Below, in pieces: positions 24,428-34,417 of a stretch of 64,000 nt of DNA. Below the pieces are notes generated by a model. That model saw nothing but the letters and a program-made list of their open reading frames with translations, was not told the DNA's origin and ran no database searches. The DNA is taken from NCBI RefSeq assembly GCF_903166545.1, contig NZ_CAESCH010000001.1, positions 686,001 to 750,000 on the forward strand, written 5' to 3'. The stretch's first letter is position 1. Each line of letters opens with the position of its first letter. This stretch comes from Metabacillus schmidteae (GTDB lineage: Bacteria > Bacillota > Bacilli > Bacillales > Bacillaceae). The position numbers and the translations under genes were made by a program.

Positions 24428-26137
24428 TTGTTAAGGAAATTCAATATTAATCAAAAGCTAGGAATTCTAGGTGTTAGTTTAGTCATACTTATCCTGGCTG
24501 TTAGTACAGTTTCATATTATTCTATGCAGGATATGGCGAAGAAATCAGAGGTCATGTATGGAGCTAATTTATTGGTTGTGCAAACAATCGGAAATATTCG
24601 AACAGATAACCGGGCGATTGATTCTTATACGTTAGAATATATGTTAACAACGGATCGGACTAGAAATGAAGAACTTTCGAACTTAATAACTGAACGAGTA
24701 GATATGGCAAAAACAAATATACAGCAGTTTAAAGATGTATCTCAGGATATTACTGAATTACATGAAGAAGCATTAGAAACAGAGAAACTTTTTGAAACGT
24801 ATTTGAAAGGCGTTTTAGAAGTAGGAGAATTAGCTTCACAAAATAAAAATGATGAAGCATATAATTTGTATGTAACTAAGGTAGCTGTTGATAGGGAAGA
24901 ATTTGTTAATTATGCTAGGGAATTATCAAAGGAAAATTCTGATCGGGCAAAAGAACTAAATCAGGAAAATCAGCAGGATACAAAGCTTGCTAAAGGTGTT
25001 ACGCTTAGTATCGTTGCGATTGCACTAATTTTATCTATTCTTTTAATTATAATGATAAGCAGAAGCCTTGTTAAGCCGATCAGACAGTTACAATCAGTCA
25101 TGAAAGAAGCTGAAACAGGAGACTTAACTGTACGTGGATCATATGAGGCTCGTGATGAAATTAGTCAATTAAATAAATCTTTCAATACAATGCTGGAAAG
25201 TATTCAAGATGTTGTACTGCGAATCTCGACTTCAGGTGGAGAAGTAGCTGCTGCCGCTGAACAGCTTCATGCTAATTCACAGGAAACATTAAAAGGAACA
25301 GAAACGGTTGTAGTGACGATGGAGGAAATTTCCGTCAGTACTGAGAAACAATTACATGAGGTGTCTGAAACGGCCACTGTGGTAACAGAGCTGTCAAATG
25401 GTGTTGAACAGGCAACACAAAATACTGAACAAGTATCGGCTGTTGTGAATGAAACGAGTAAAAAGGCTGTTGATGGAAAAGAAGCCATTTCGAAAACAAT
25501 TAATCAAATGGAATCAATCCATTCTAAATTTAATGTGTTATCTAAAACAATACATGGTCTTGGGGAACGTTCAAATGAAATAGGAGACATTATTAATTCT
25601 ATTACAATGATTGCGGATCAAACAAATCTATTAGCACTCAATGCAGCAATTGAAGCCGCTCGTGCAGGAGAGCATGGAAGAGGATTTGCTGTCGTTGCAG
25701 ATGAAGTTCGTAAATTGGCAGAGGAATCTTCAAATTCTGCCATGCAGATTAGGAATCTTATTGAGAAAATCCAACATGAAACTCATGAAGCAGTTGCCTC
25801 GATGGAATCTACTTCTAATGAAGTTTCACAAGGCATTGAAGTTGTCCACTTCGCAGGAAATACGTTTGGGGAGATTGATGCTTCCATAAACAATGTAAAT
25901 GGAAAAATTCAATTGGTTAAAAAGGCAATGCAGGAAGTCGAAGCAGGAACACATAAAATAGTTAGTGCATTCGATTTCATTCAAAATGTAACAGAGACTG
26001 TAACAGCAGGAACTCAGAATGTATCAGCGACGACAGAAGAGCAATTAGCTTCAATGGAGGAAATTTCTTCTTCCGCTGATTCATTAGCATCAATTGCTGA
26101 AGAATTACAAGTAATGGTCGGAAAATTTAAAGCTTAA
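24428..26137 (+). CDS. Methyl-accepting chemotaxis protein
   Basis: A 569-residue chemoreceptor. Order: membrane helix (about 11-31), helical-bundle ectodomain (about 35-185), membrane helix (about 192-213), HAMP (about 214-268), long coiled-coil signalling domain. The hairpin tip [39 protein letters not shown] is clearly conserved. Typical ends of the methylation helices are visible, such as [19 protein letters not shown] near the C-terminus. The ligand is unknown. The TTG at 24428 follows TAGGGGGA at about 6 bases. A predicted SigD promoter lies upstream and a terminator directly downstream. Confidence 0.93.
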   Translation: MLRKFNINQKLGILGVSLVILILAVSTVSYYSMQDMAKKSEVMYGANLLVVQTIGNIRTDNRAIDSYTLEYMLTTDRTRNEELSNLITERVDMAKTNIQQFKDVSQDITELHEEALETEKLFETYLKGVLEVGELASQNKNDEAYNLYVTKVAVDREEFVNYARELSKENSDRAKELNQENQQDTKLAKGVTLSIVAIALILSILLIIMISRSLVKPIRQLQSVMKEAETGDLTVRGSYEARDEISQLNKSFNTMLESIQDVVLRISTSGGEVAAAAEQLHANSQETLKGTETVVVTMEEISVSTEKQLHEVSETATVVTELSNGVEQATQNTEQVSAVVNETSKKAVDGKEAISKTINQMESIHSKFNVLSKTIHGLGERSNEIGDIINSITMIADQTNLLALNAAIEAARAGEHGRGFAVVADEVRKLAEESSNSAMQIRNLIEKIQHETHEAVASMESTSNEVSQGIEVVHFAGNTFGEIDASINNVNGKIQLVKKAMQEVEAGTHKIVSAFDFIQNVTETVTAGTQNVSATTEEQLASMEEISSSADSLASIAEELQVMVGKFKA

Positions 26138-26158
26138 AAGAATAAAAACATTGTATGG

Positions 26159-26192
26159 AAAAGGCGCATCATAATTTTGATGTGCTTTTTAT
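26159..26192 (+). terminator. Terminator after the chemoreceptor gene
   Basis: Arms AAGGCGCATCA (26161-26171) and TGATGTGCTTTTT (26178-26190), ending in a T-run. Confidence 0.8.
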
Positions 26193-26388
26193 ATATATTT
26201 TTTTGTAAGACTGTTTTTGTAAAGATGAATTTTATAATAAAAGTTAAACAAATGTTTGTTGGAGGTAGATAAGTAAAACTTCTGCGCAGGGCGTGTCAGT
26301 GGTAAAAACTTTACATGAACTTTTATCTAGAAAGTTATCAATAAATGAGAATAACTAGATCAGTTTTCGCTTATATTTCACTATACTC

Positions 26389-26397
26389 TGGTATAAT
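26389..26397 (+). promoter_or_regulatory. Extended -10 element before the polyprenyl synthase gene
   Basis: TGGTATAAT at 26389-26397 fits an extended -10 (TGnTATAAT), about 59 bases before the ATG. No strong -35 box is visible at 17 bases, as is common with extended -10 promoters. The rest of 26193-26455 shows nothing else I recognise. Confidence 0.5.
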
Positions 26398-26455
26398 TTT
26401 TTGAAGTATCAAGTGTTTCGTGCTTTAGCAATAAAGAAGTAGAGGAATGTTCACT

Positions 26456-28828
26456 ATGAATAAAGTGTTAAGTAAAAATGCAGATGAAGGTTATTTATTA
26501 GCTGAACAGCAAGCATCTCGTTATTTTTTATCATTATATAATCAGGTTGTGAAGAAGACATATGTAGCATCGCTAACAGAGGATTTTAAGTCGTGGAAAC
26601 AACATCATTTAGGTCCAAATAGGTTATTGTCTTTTTTTTATCGTGGAGACGAAAATAATGATTCACGTGATTATCGCAGGTATATTCAATGGATGGAGAA
26701 GAAAGGAAAGCTTGATCCGTATCTGGAAAGAAGTGTTTCCTATATTTATATGAGGGATCTGGGAAAGGCATTGTATGATCCAAAGACAAAGTCCAGGATT
26801 CAGCATGTTGTTCAATCATTAAAATCTCATCTTACACAGACTTCTGACTCACTGGATGATTCGTTTAATATGGCTTCATTATACAGGTGGGCTAAGAAGG
26901 AAGGGATTGAATTAACCTTCATTTGGCTAATCAATAAGCTAAAAGGTGTATCTTCGCATATTCCTGAGGGAATGGATGCGACACATGCTCAGCGGAAATT
27001 AATTAAAATCATTGCCGGTGTAGTTATGCATGCTATTGAGGAGATGGAGGCAGACCTATTGCCAGAGAATCGGTCTAAAAAGCTTAAAGAGGCAATTCGG
27101 CTAGGGTATGCTTATGGTCTAACCTACCCTTTCATTGATGACCTTTTGGATTCCAAGGTTTTATCAGAATATGAGAAAAGCCAGTATACGAAGCTAATTC
27201 GGACAACTCTTGTTACAGGCTCAGTTCCTGACTTAGAAGAGTGGACAGGTGACAATCATGAATTAATGACATTTATCTACTCTGAACTTCAGCAGGCATT
27301 TGATTATATAAAGACCTATCAGAGTCCGGAAAAAATGGCCTCCTTCTTGGAACAGTCATATGTGTTTTTTCAATCTCAGGAAGAGGATCGTTTGAAGGAT
27401 CTTGACAATGAAAGTTATACGAATGAAGAATTGTTTATCCCGGTTATATTAAAATCTGCTTCATCTCGTCTAATCGTTCGGTCTGTATTGAACACGCCAG
27501 AAGATGAAGGATTTGAAAGTCGAACCTTCTATTATGGCATTTATAATCAATTGGCAGATGACTTTGCAGATATGTTTGATGACTTGAAGGCTGGTGCGGT
27601 TACCCCATACACATACTATTTAACTTATCATGATAAACGGGAAGATCTTATTAATCCATTTGAATTGTATTGGACTGTAATCTCTCATTTGCTTCATCAT
27701 ATTTACGATTCTGATCCAATGACATGTGAAGTCATGCTTGATCGGGCGATAAATGGTCTGAAAAGGTTTAAGCAGCGAATTGGAGTGAAAAAATACAACG
27801 AGGTAATGAATATTTTTACTTCCGGTTTCCCTGAATTCAATTGTATGATTCAGCAATTAGTAGAAAAAGCGACTGATGTAGACTTTTTTGATAAGTTGCT
27901 TAGAGATCATATTATTACAATCATTAAGAATGACCGGGTAGAGCAAGATAAATTCATCGAGACCATTCGTGAAGTCAGAAACCTGATAAATCCAATATTA
28001 CATCTTCCTTATGAAACTTCTACGCCAATCCGCGAGAATTCTATTGTTGAGGCAGCGAATTATAGTTTAAAAGGGGATGGGAAACGATTAAGACCCATTA
28101 TGACATGGGTAATTGGAGTGGATGTCTATGGATTGGATATGTCGGCCATTAAGCCGTTATTAAAGTCCTTGGAATATATGCACACGGCTTCTCTCATTTT
28201 CGATGATCTCCCAACTCAGGATAATGCTCCAATTCGTCGGGGGCGTCCTACTCTTCATCAGGTGTATTCAACTGCTACAGCAGAGCTAACGGGACTTTTT
28301 CTTACTCAAAAAGCAGTGAAGGAACAAGCATCTTTAGACAGGTTCAATCCGGTGACAGTCCTCAAATTAATCCAATACTCAGCTCAAATGACAGCAGATA
28401 TGTGTAAAGGACAGGCGTTGGATCTAGAGTCAAAAGGAAAGAAGCTGACGTTAGAGCAATTAAATGAAATGTGCTTTTATAAAACAGGTCTTGCTTTCGA
28501 GGCTTGCCTGATTATGCCGGCCATCCTTGCTCATGCAGATGAAAAGGAGATGGATGACTTAAAAACGTTTGCGTATCATGCAGGCATTGCATTTCAAATT
28601 AAAGATGATTTACTTGATTTTGAGGGTGAATCCAAACAACTAGGAAAGTTAGCGGGCATAGATACGGAAAATGATAGTTCAACATTTGTTTCTGTTTTAG
28701 GTGTTGGAGATGCAAAAAAAGAAATGTGGGAACATTACTGTTTAGCTATGGATGCACTGCAGGAGATGCCTCGTCACATTCCCTTTTTAAAGCATTTACT
28801 ATCTTATTTTGTAAGCAGAGACCGTTAG
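26456..28828 (+). CDS. Double-length polyprenyl synthase with an extra isoprenoid-synthase-like N-terminal half
   Basis: A 790-residue protein, about 2.5 times the normal length of a prenyl synthase. The C-terminal part (about 505-790) is a clear trans-polyprenyl diphosphate synthase: GDGKRLRP (IPP binding), first Asp-rich motif FDDLPTQD (Asp583, 584, 589), RRGRPTLH, and second Asp-rich motif FQIKDDLLD (Asp717, 718, 721). The all-helical N-terminal part (about 1-500) also has two DDxxD motifs, FIDDLLD (228-232) and LADDFADMFDD (368-376), about 140 residues apart, close to the 134 of the C-terminal pair. It may be a second class I isoprenoid synthase domain, active or decayed. ATG 26456 fits AGAGGA better than ATG 26447. 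Product chain length and terpene activity are unknown. Confidence 0.8.
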   Translation: MNKVLSKNADEGYLLAEQQASRYFLSLYNQVVKKTYVASLTEDFKSWKQHHLGPNRLLSFFYRGDENNDSRDYRRYIQWMEKKGKLDPYLERSVSYIYMRDLGKALYDPKTKSRIQHVVQSLKSHLTQTSDSLDDSFNMASLYRWAKKEGIELTFIWLINKLKGVSSHIPEGMDATHAQRKLIKIIAGVVMHAIEEMEADLLPENRSKKLKEAIRLGYAYGLTYPFIDDLLDSKVLSEYEKSQYTKLIRTTLVTGSVPDLEEWTGDNHELMTFIYSELQQAFDYIKTYQSPEKMASFLEQSYVFFQSQEEDRLKDLDNESYTNEELFIPVILKSASSRLIVRSVLNTPEDEGFESRTFYYGIYNQLADDFADMFDDLKAGAVTPYTYYLTYHDKREDLINPFELYWTVISHLLHHIYDSDPMTCEVMLDRAINGLKRFKQRIGVKKYNEVMNIFTSGFPEFNCMIQQLVEKATDVDFFDKLLRDHIITIIKNDRVEQDKFIETIREVRNLINPILHLPYETSTPIRENSIVEAANYSLKGDGKRLRPIMTWVIGVDVYGLDMSAIKPLLKSLEYMHTASLIFDDLPTQDNAPIRRGRPTLHQVYSTATAELTGLFLTQKAVKEQASLDRFNPVTVLKLIQYSAQMTADMCKGQALDLESKGKKLTLEQLNEMCFYKTGLAFEACLIMPAILAHADEKEMDDLKTFAYHAGIAFQIKDDLLDFEGESKQLGKLAGIDTENDSSTFVSVLGVGDAKKEMWEHYCLAMDALQEMPRHIPFLKHLLSYFVSRDR

Positions 28829-28930
28829 AGTTAGAAACTGTTCGATTGATTGGTATAATAGAAAGATCAAAAGAAAGACTAAAGTGAACGAGTTTGGATA
28901 AAAAACAAATGGAAAAGGAGATCCATCCAA

Positions 28931-30403
28931 ATGACAAATGGAAAAGTAGAAGAAGCCGGATGGAATTTAGATAATAGCTATTCTCGTCTTCCTAAAAAAA
29001 TGTATAGTCAACAAAACCCAACTCCTGTAAACTCACCAGGACTTATAAAGCTTAATGAGTCATTAGCTGAATCTCTTGGGTTAAATGTTCAGGAACTGAA
29101 AAGTGAGGAAAGTCTAGCTGTTTTTGCGGGTAACCGAATTCCTGAAGGAGCAACACCTCTAGCACAAGCATATGCTGGTCATCAATTTGGACATTTTAAT
29201 ATGTTAGGGGACGGTCGTGCTGTCCTGCTAGGTGAACAGCTCAATTCAGAGCATGAACGGATTGATATTCAATTAAAAGGATCAGGGCGAACACCTTACT
29301 CGCGTGGAGGAGATGGCCGAGCGGCTCTTGGTCCGATGCTTCGCGAATATATCATTAGTGAAGCTATGCATGGACTTGGGATTCCGACAACCCGAAGTTT
29401 GGCTGTTGTTACAACAGGGGAATCCATTTTACGGGAAACAAAACTGCCTGGAGCTATTTTGACACGTACAGCAGCCAGTCATATACGTGTGGGGACATTT
29501 CAATTTGCAGCTCAATGGGGAACAGAAGAGGAATTAAGAGAGTTAGCTGATTATACTATTGACCGACATTATTCAGATTTACCATCAGAGGAGAATCGCT
29601 ATCTTTCCTTTTTGAAGGCTGTGGTAAACCGACAAGCATTGCTTATATCAAAATGGCAGCTGGTTGGATTTATCCACGGAGTAATGAACACGGATAACAT
29701 GACAATTAGTGGGGAAACGATCGATTATGGGCCATGTGCATTTATGGATACATATGATCCTGCGACAGTGTTCAGTTCTATTGATGTACAAGGTCGCTAT
29801 GCATATGGTAACCAACCGAATATTGCCGGTTGGAATCTCGCCCGTTTTGCTGAAACATTATTGCCTCTTTTACATGATGATATAGAAGAAGCTGTCAAGA
29901 TTGCCCAAGATGTTATTTCCGGGTTCCTTGATTTGTATGACTCTTACTGGCTTAATGGAATGAGATCTAAATTAGGGATTTATAATGAAGAGGCAGAAGA
30001 TCTTGCTCTTGTAGAAAATTTGTTAAATATAATGGAGAAATACCGTGCAGATTATACAAACACGTTTAGAGCGTTGACATTTGATAATACGGATGAGATT
30101 GCTTTAGCGGATAAAGAAGAATTCAAAAAGTGGTATGATCAGTGGAAGGAAAGGCAAGGTAGACAGAAGGAATCAAAGACAGAATCAGTAGAGTTGATGA
30201 AACGCAGTAATCCAGCGGTTATCCCTAGAAATCACCGGGTGGAAGAAGCGTTGGAAGCTGCTGTTGAGAAGGATGACTATCAGGTGATGGATCAGCTGCT
30301 TGAAGCTTTATCAAATCCTTATGCCCATTCACCCCATCAGTCTAAATATTGTTCTGTTCCTGCAAATCCAGATGGTACGTATCGAACATACTGTGGAACG
30401 TGA
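28931..30403 (+). CDS. selO: Protein adenylyltransferase SelO (YdiU family)
   Basis: A 490-residue pseudokinase-fold enzyme that transfers AMP from ATP to protein Ser/Thr/Tyr in characterised homologues. Conserved blocks are [64 protein letters not shown] and [25 protein letters not shown], the last holding the metal- and catalysis-related N/D residues. The C-terminus ends TYCGT, keeping a conserved Cys near the end. The length is normal. The ATG follows AAAAGGAG. It is close behind the polyprenyl synthase gene (about 100 bp), with its own terminator downstream. Confidence 0.93.
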   Translation: MTNGKVEEAGWNLDNSYSRLPKKMYSQQNPTPVNSPGLIKLNESLAESLGLNVQELKSEESLAVFAGNRIPEGATPLAQAYAGHQFGHFNMLGDGRAVLLGEQLNSEHERIDIQLKGSGRTPYSRGGDGRAALGPMLREYIISEAMHGLGIPTTRSLAVVTTGESILRETKLPGAILTRTAASHIRVGTFQFAAQWGTEEELRELADYTIDRHYSDLPSEENRYLSFLKAVVNRQALLISKWQLVGFIHGVMNTDNMTISGETIDYGPCAFMDTYDPATVFSSIDVQGRYAYGNQPNIAGWNLARFAETLLPLLHDDIEEAVKIAQDVISGFLDLYDSYWLNGMRSKLGIYNEEAEDLALVENLLNIMEKYRADYTNTFRALTFDNTDEIALADKEEFKKWYDQWKERQGRQKESKTESVELMKRSNPAVIPRNHRVEEALEAAVEKDDYQVMDQLLEALSNPYAHSPHQSKYCSVPANPDGTYRTYCGT

Positions 30404-30420
30404 CATACGAAGTATAATAA

Positions 30421-30456
30421 AAAATGCTACTCTTTACTACAAGGTAGCATTTTTTC
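30421..30456 (+). terminator. Rho-independent terminator after selO
   Basis: AATGCTAC pairs with GTAGCATT, followed by TTTTT. The loop is about 13 bases. Confidence 0.8.
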
Positions 30457-30589
30457 TTGTTAAATTATTCTAGAGATGAATAGATTCCATATTCGGTGAG
30501 AGTCCTTTATACTAGGTAAGTATGTATTTATGAAGGTAAATGGCGATTTCGCTATTTTTATAGATGAAAAGAAATAAGGAGGATTACAA

Positions 30590-31975
30590 TTGACCATTAC
30601 TAAAGGGGAAATAATGGTGGCTGAAATTAGCCATCTAGATGACAAGGGCTCAGGTAGAGCAGAGGTTTGGCGGAAAAATGAATTAGGTAATCCAAAGAAA
30701 TTAAAGCTGACTATTCCAATGACTCTTCCAGGAGAGAAAGTACGTGTAACAGTTGATCAACCTGAAAGAAAAAGAAGAAAAGCGATGCCGGATGAGATTG
30801 TAGAGGCACATCAGGATCGAACAGCACCACCGTGTCCACATTTTGATAAATGTGGAGGGTGTGTATGGCAGCATTGGAGCTATTCGGCTCAACTAAGAGA
30901 GAAAACAAAGCATGTTCAGCATGCAATCCAGGTCCAAGGATTTGATCCGGAATTAGTTAAAGAGACGATGGGAATGGACGAGCCTTGGCGCTATCGCAAC
31001 AAAATGGAGTTCACATTTTCTCCCGAAGGTGCTCTTGGTTTGCATGAACAAGGAAACTTCCGAAAAATTATCTCCCTTGAAACATGCTTAATTGCAGGAA
31101 AAGAAATGGTAGAGGCAGCAATGGAAGTAGCAGACTGGGTAAGAATTCATCAACTGAAGGGATATAATAAGGACCTTCATGAAGGCCTGCTTCGCCATTT
31201 GATGGTTAGACAATCTTTTGCAACAGGTGAAATGATGCTAGCTGTTTTTGCAACAGAGTCACCGGTTGAGCATCAAGAAGCAGTTCGTGATTTAGTAAAC
31301 CGCATTGAACAAAAGTTCCCACATGTAAAAAGCTTATTGTGGCTTGAAAATACAAATTGGGCTGATCGTACCCAAGCGGAACAGAGTCATATCTTAGCTG
31401 GCCGGGATTTTATCCATGATGAAATGGATGGATACAAATTCCGTCTTTGGTTTGATACATTTTTTCAAACAAATCCTACTCAAGCTCAAAAATTAGTTGA
31501 TTTAGCGATCGAAATGGGTAAACCACAGAAAACAGAAAAAATGATAGATCTATTTTGTGGTGTCGGAACATTCTCTCTTCCTTTTGCAAATAAAGTAGGG
31601 AAGCTTGTTGGAATTGAAATTGTTGAAACATCAATTGAATCAGCTAAACGAAATGCAGAAGACAATGACATTTCGAATACAGACTTTTTAGCGAAAGATG
31701 CACGAAAAGGAATTGATCAGGTGTTAGAGACCTTTGGACATCCTGAACTACTTCTTCTAGATCCGCCGCGTTCAGGTGCCGGCGGTAAAGTTATGAGAAG
31801 AATTGGACGCTCAAAGCCAGAACGAATTGTGTATGTATCATGTAATCCTGATACATTTGCTACAGATATTAAAGAACTTGAACCATTCGGTTATGAATTA
31901 AAAATGGTTCAGCCGGTTGATTTATTCCCGCATACTGTTCATGTGGAATGTGTAGCATTATTAGAATTGAAATAA
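30590..31975 (+). CDS. 23S rRNA (uracil-C5)-methyltransferase, RlmD/RlmCD (TrmA/RumA) family
   Basis: A 461-residue SAM-dependent RNA m5U methyltransferase. An N-terminal TRAM-like domain (about 5-65) is followed by an iron-sulfur Cys cluster around CPHFDKCGGCVWQH, a central domain, and the C-terminal Rossmann methyltransferase domain with DLFCGVGTFSLPFA (SAM motif), LLLDPPRSGAG and the catalytic Cys in VYVSCNPDT. B. subtilis has a similar enzyme, RlmCD, that modifies two 23S positions. The target here is inferred from family. The TTG at 30590 is 7 bases after AAGGAGG. Confidence 0.9.
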   Translation: MTITKGEIMVAEISHLDDKGSGRAEVWRKNELGNPKKLKLTIPMTLPGEKVRVTVDQPERKRRKAMPDEIVEAHQDRTAPPCPHFDKCGGCVWQHWSYSAQLREKTKHVQHAIQVQGFDPELVKETMGMDEPWRYRNKMEFTFSPEGALGLHEQGNFRKIISLETCLIAGKEMVEAAMEVADWVRIHQLKGYNKDLHEGLLRHLMVRQSFATGEMMLAVFATESPVEHQEAVRDLVNRIEQKFPHVKSLLWLENTNWADRTQAEQSHILAGRDFIHDEMDGYKFRLWFDTFFQTNPTQAQKLVDLAIEMGKPQKTEKMIDLFCGVGTFSLPFANKVGKLVGIEIVETSIESAKRNAEDNDISNTDFLAKDARKGIDQVLETFGHPELLLLDPPRSGAGGKVMRRIGRSKPERIVYVSCNPDTFATDIKELEPFGYELKMVQPVDLFPHTVHVECVALLELK

Positions 31976-31984
31976 TGTGTTATG

Positions 31985-32028
31985 AAGCCCTTAATTTCCT
32001 GGTTTTCAGGAGATTTAAGGGGTTTTTA
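31985..32028 (+). terminator. Rho-independent terminator after the rRNA methyltransferase gene
   Basis: A long imperfect stem: AAGCCCTTAATTTCCTG pairs with CAGGAGATTTAAGGGGTT, then TTT. Confidence 0.8.
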
Positions 32029-32097
32029 ACATATATTGTCTTCTTTTTTAAAAACGATATACTGGTTTAGTAGACTCTTTTATTAGGAGGAATTTTT

Positions 32098-32952
32098 TTG
32101 AAAATGAGACCGAAAGCCATCTTTTTAGATATGGATGGAACAATTTTAAACCACCACAATGAAGTGAGTATTTTAACTAAAGAAATAATTGATGAGTTGC
32201 GAGCGCGAGGTATATACGTTTTTATTGCAACCGGAAGATCATATGATGAAATAGGAGAAATAGTTCCTGAAGGATTTCAGGTAGATGGGGTTGTATCCTC
32301 AAATGGAATGGCAGGCTACATAGGAGAAAACATCGTTTTTGAACATTCACTTTCACAGGAATTAGTAGAAACTGTCATTCAAAGAGCTAGGGAAAATAAG
32401 GTCTACTATGAACTTTTTCCTTATCGGGCAGCCAGGATTACATTACTGCAGGATCAAGAGTATATAATGAATGAAATTCGGGAACCAAAGCCTGATAGTG
32501 TCGGATTGAATGAATGGATTTCCCGTAAGAAGGCAATAGCGGAAGAGATATCCTGGCAAACCCAAATTACAGGAAGCAGGTTTTCGAAGTTTTATTTTTT
32601 TGCCAGAACAAAGGAACATATTCATCACTGGAAAGAAGAGCTTGAACGATTAAAGGGAGAAATAGATTTTACGATGTCTGTATCTTCGGAGCATAATGTA
32701 GAAGTAATGGTTGCGAATGTGAATAAAGCAACTGGTATTCAACAGATATTAAAATCTTTTAACTTTACGATGGATGAAGTAATGGCTATTGGTGATAGTG
32801 ATAATGATATCCATATGCTACAATCTGTTGGCTATCCGGTAGCAATGAAAAATGCACCAGATCGGATAAAAGAGATGGTTCGTGATGTTACTGATTTCAC
32901 ATGTGATGAAGATGGGGTTTATCATTATCTACATAAGCATTTTTCAGAATAA
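32098..32952 (+). CDS. Cof-type HAD hydrolase (sugar-phosphate phosphatase family)
   Basis: A 284-residue phosphatase of the HAD superfamily, Cof/YxeH subgroup. Motif I FLDMDGTILN holds the nucleophile Asp and the acid/base Asp. Motif II is IATGRSYDEI, and motif IV is MAIGDSDNDIHML followed by VAMKNAPDRIK. The C2-type cap lies between motifs II and III. The TTG at 32098 is preferred because AGGAGG (32085-32090) is 7 bases upstream; ATG 32104 is 13 away. It stands alone. The substrate is unknown, as such enzymes are promiscuous. Confidence 0.9.
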   Translation: MKMRPKAIFLDMDGTILNHHNEVSILTKEIIDELRARGIYVFIATGRSYDEIGEIVPEGFQVDGVVSSNGMAGYIGENIVFEHSLSQELVETVIQRARENKVYYELFPYRAARITLLQDQEYIMNEIREPKPDSVGLNEWISRKKAIAEEISWQTQITGSRFSKFYFFARTKEHIHHWKEELERLKGEIDFTMSVSSEHNVEVMVANVNKATGIQQILKSFNFTMDEVMAIGDSDNDIHMLQSVGYPVAMKNAPDRIKEMVRDVTDFTCDEDGVYHYLHKHFSE

Positions 32953-33151
32953 ATAGTACAGGGCAAGTAGGTTTTACTGGCCCTTCCCCAAAAACGATAT
33001 AAACCTGCTTTTTTATCTGACCTGTTATATTCTTAATGTAAAAGATTAAAAAAGATGGAGTAAAAGTAGAGCGCTATCATTTAAAGAGATCTTGTTTGAG
33101 TCAAACTAATGATATTTTAATAATAAAACAAAAATAAGAAGATAAAGCCCC

Positions 33152-33198
33152 TTGACTTTTTAAGGAAAATAGGTAAAAATTAAGTAAAATATTTTACT
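33152..33198 (+). promoter_or_regulatory. ganR promoter with perfect 16-bp palindromic operator
   Basis: A -35 like TTGACT (33152-33157) is followed after about 16-17 bases by a -10 like TAAAAA/T (33174-33180). Directly after it lies the perfect palindrome AGTAAAATATTTTACT (33183-33198). The same 14-bp core GTAAAATATTTTAC occurs upstream of ganS (34296-34309). The shared site next to a LacI-type gene points to autorepression by GanR. Confidence 0.7.
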
Positions 33199-33246
33199 AA
33201 AGGAATGTGAAATCTATTTTGCTTTGAAATGAAAGGGGTGGTTAGA

Positions 33247-34239
33247 ATGGCGAAAATAAAAGATATTGCAGAAGAATCGGGGTTTTCCATTTCTACAGTT
33301 TCCCGAGTGTTAAATAACGATCAAAGCCTATCTGTGCCGGATGAAACGCGAGAAAAGATTTATGATGCAGCGGAAAAATTAAATTATCGCAAAAAAACAG
33401 TAAGACCGTTAGTGAAAAATATTGCTTTTTTATACTGGTTAACAGATAAAGAAGAACTTGAAGATGTATATTTTAAATCAATGAGGCTGGAAATAGAAAA
33501 GTATGCGAAAAAACAAAATATTGAGCTAACAACTTACAAAATCACAGATGGAATCAAAGCGATTCCTAATCACATAGAAGGCTTTTTGGCTGTTGGAACA
33601 TTTTCTGAGAAAGAGCTAGCCTACTTACGAGAGCTTACTCCAAATGGAGTGTTTATGGATACGACACCTGATCCAAATCACTATGATTCTGTGAGACCTG
33701 ATCTAGCTCAAATCACGATGAGAACAGTTGATTTCTTAATTGAGAAAGGTCATGAAAAAATTGGATTTGTAGGTGGTACCTATCATAATCCTAACACAGA
33801 TCAAGATGAGATGGATATACGTGAAAAAACATTTCGCCAGTATATGACTGAAAAAGGAATGCTTGAGGATCGCTTTATCTTTTGTCATCGGGGCTTCTCA
33901 GTTGAAAATGGGTATAATCTAATGAGCCAAGCTATTGAGAAACTTGAAGACCGGTTGCCTACAGCGTTTTTTGTTGCAGGTGATCCGATTGCTGTTGGTT
34001 GTTTGCAAGCATTGAATGAACGTGGGATTGCAATTCCGAATCGTGTGAGTGTTGTAAGTATTAATAATATTAGTGTTTCGAAATATTTATCTCCACCTTT
34101 AACGACATTTGATATTGATATGAAGGAAATATGCGAAAATGCCATTGAGTTTCTTTTGGAAAGAGTGCTGGAGAAACGAAAGATTGTGAAAACATTGTAC
34201 ATTGGAGCAGAGTTAATCATTAGAAAAAGTACAAACTAA
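33247..34239 (+). CDS. ganR: LacI-family repressor of the galactan operon (GanR-like)
   Basis: A 330-residue transcription factor. The N-terminal helix-turn-helix AKIKDIAEESGFSISTVSRVLNND is the LacI-family DNA-binding domain, followed by a hinge helix and a periplasmic-binding-like effector domain (about 60-330). It has the MRTVDFLIEKGHEKIGFVGG stretch and AFFVAGDPIAVGCLQALNE. Its place before ganSPQAB and shared palindromic operators support the GanR call; the inducer is expected to be a galacto-oligosaccharide. The ATG at 33247 is preferred over ATG 33229, because AAAGGGGTGG lies between them at the right distance from the second. Confidence 0.87.
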   Translation: MAKIKDIAEESGFSISTVSRVLNNDQSLSVPDETREKIYDAAEKLNYRKKTVRPLVKNIAFLYWLTDKEELEDVYFKSMRLEIEKYAKKQNIELTTYKITDGIKAIPNHIEGFLAVGTFSEKELAYLRELTPNGVFMDTTPDPNHYDSVRPDLAQITMRTVDFLIEKGHEKIGFVGGTYHNPNTDQDEMDIREKTFRQYMTEKGMLEDRFIFCHRGFSVENGYNLMSQAIEKLEDRLPTAFFVAGDPIAVGCLQALNERGIAIPNRVSVVSINNISVSKYLSPPLTTFDIDMKEICENAIEFLLERVLEKRKIVKTLYIGAELIIRKSTN

Positions 34240-34252
34240 TAAGAAGAAGTTT

Positions 34253-34289
34253 AAAAGGCAATCTACTAGATGGGATTGCCTTTTTATTT
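34253..34289 (+). terminator. Terminator after ganR
   Basis: AAAAGGCAATC (34253-34263) pairs with GATTGCCTTTTT (34274-34285), followed by further T. It separates ganR from the ganS promoter. Confidence 0.85.
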
Positions 34290-34295
34290 ATTTTC

Positions 34296-34335
34296 GTAAA
34301 ATATTTTACTTATTAAAAGTAAAATATTTATTTAC
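34296..34335 (+). promoter_or_regulatory. Tandem GanR-type operators upstream of ganS
   Basis: The first site is the perfect palindrome GTAAAATATTTTAC (34296-34309). The second, AGTAAAATATTTATTTAC (about 34318-34335), is the same half-site followed by an imperfect one. The second overlaps the -35 box TTTACA (34331-34336), so a bound repressor would block RNA polymerase. Confidence 0.72.
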
Positions 34336-34380
34336 ATATTTCCTTAACGGTGATATATTAAGTTTGTGAAACGCTTTCAC
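34331..34380 (+). promoter_or_regulatory. ganS operon promoter and cre-like palindrome
   Basis: TTTACA (34331-34336), a 17-base spacer and TATATT (34354-34359) form a good sigma-A promoter. Just downstream is GTGAAACGCTTTCAC (34366-34380), near the expected transcription start. It resembles a CcpA cre site (TGAAA..CG..TTTCA), but the core is one base shorter than the usual 14-base consensus. Carbon catabolite repression is therefore likely but not certain. Confidence 0.65.
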
Positions 34381-34417
34381 CTATGTAATTCAAACTTACT
34401 TGAAAGGATGATTTTCA

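Noticed and set aside
34366..34380. GTGAAACGCTTTCAC as a perfect cre site
   Set aside because: The core is one base shorter than the cre consensus, so I list it only as cre-like within the ganS promoter entry.
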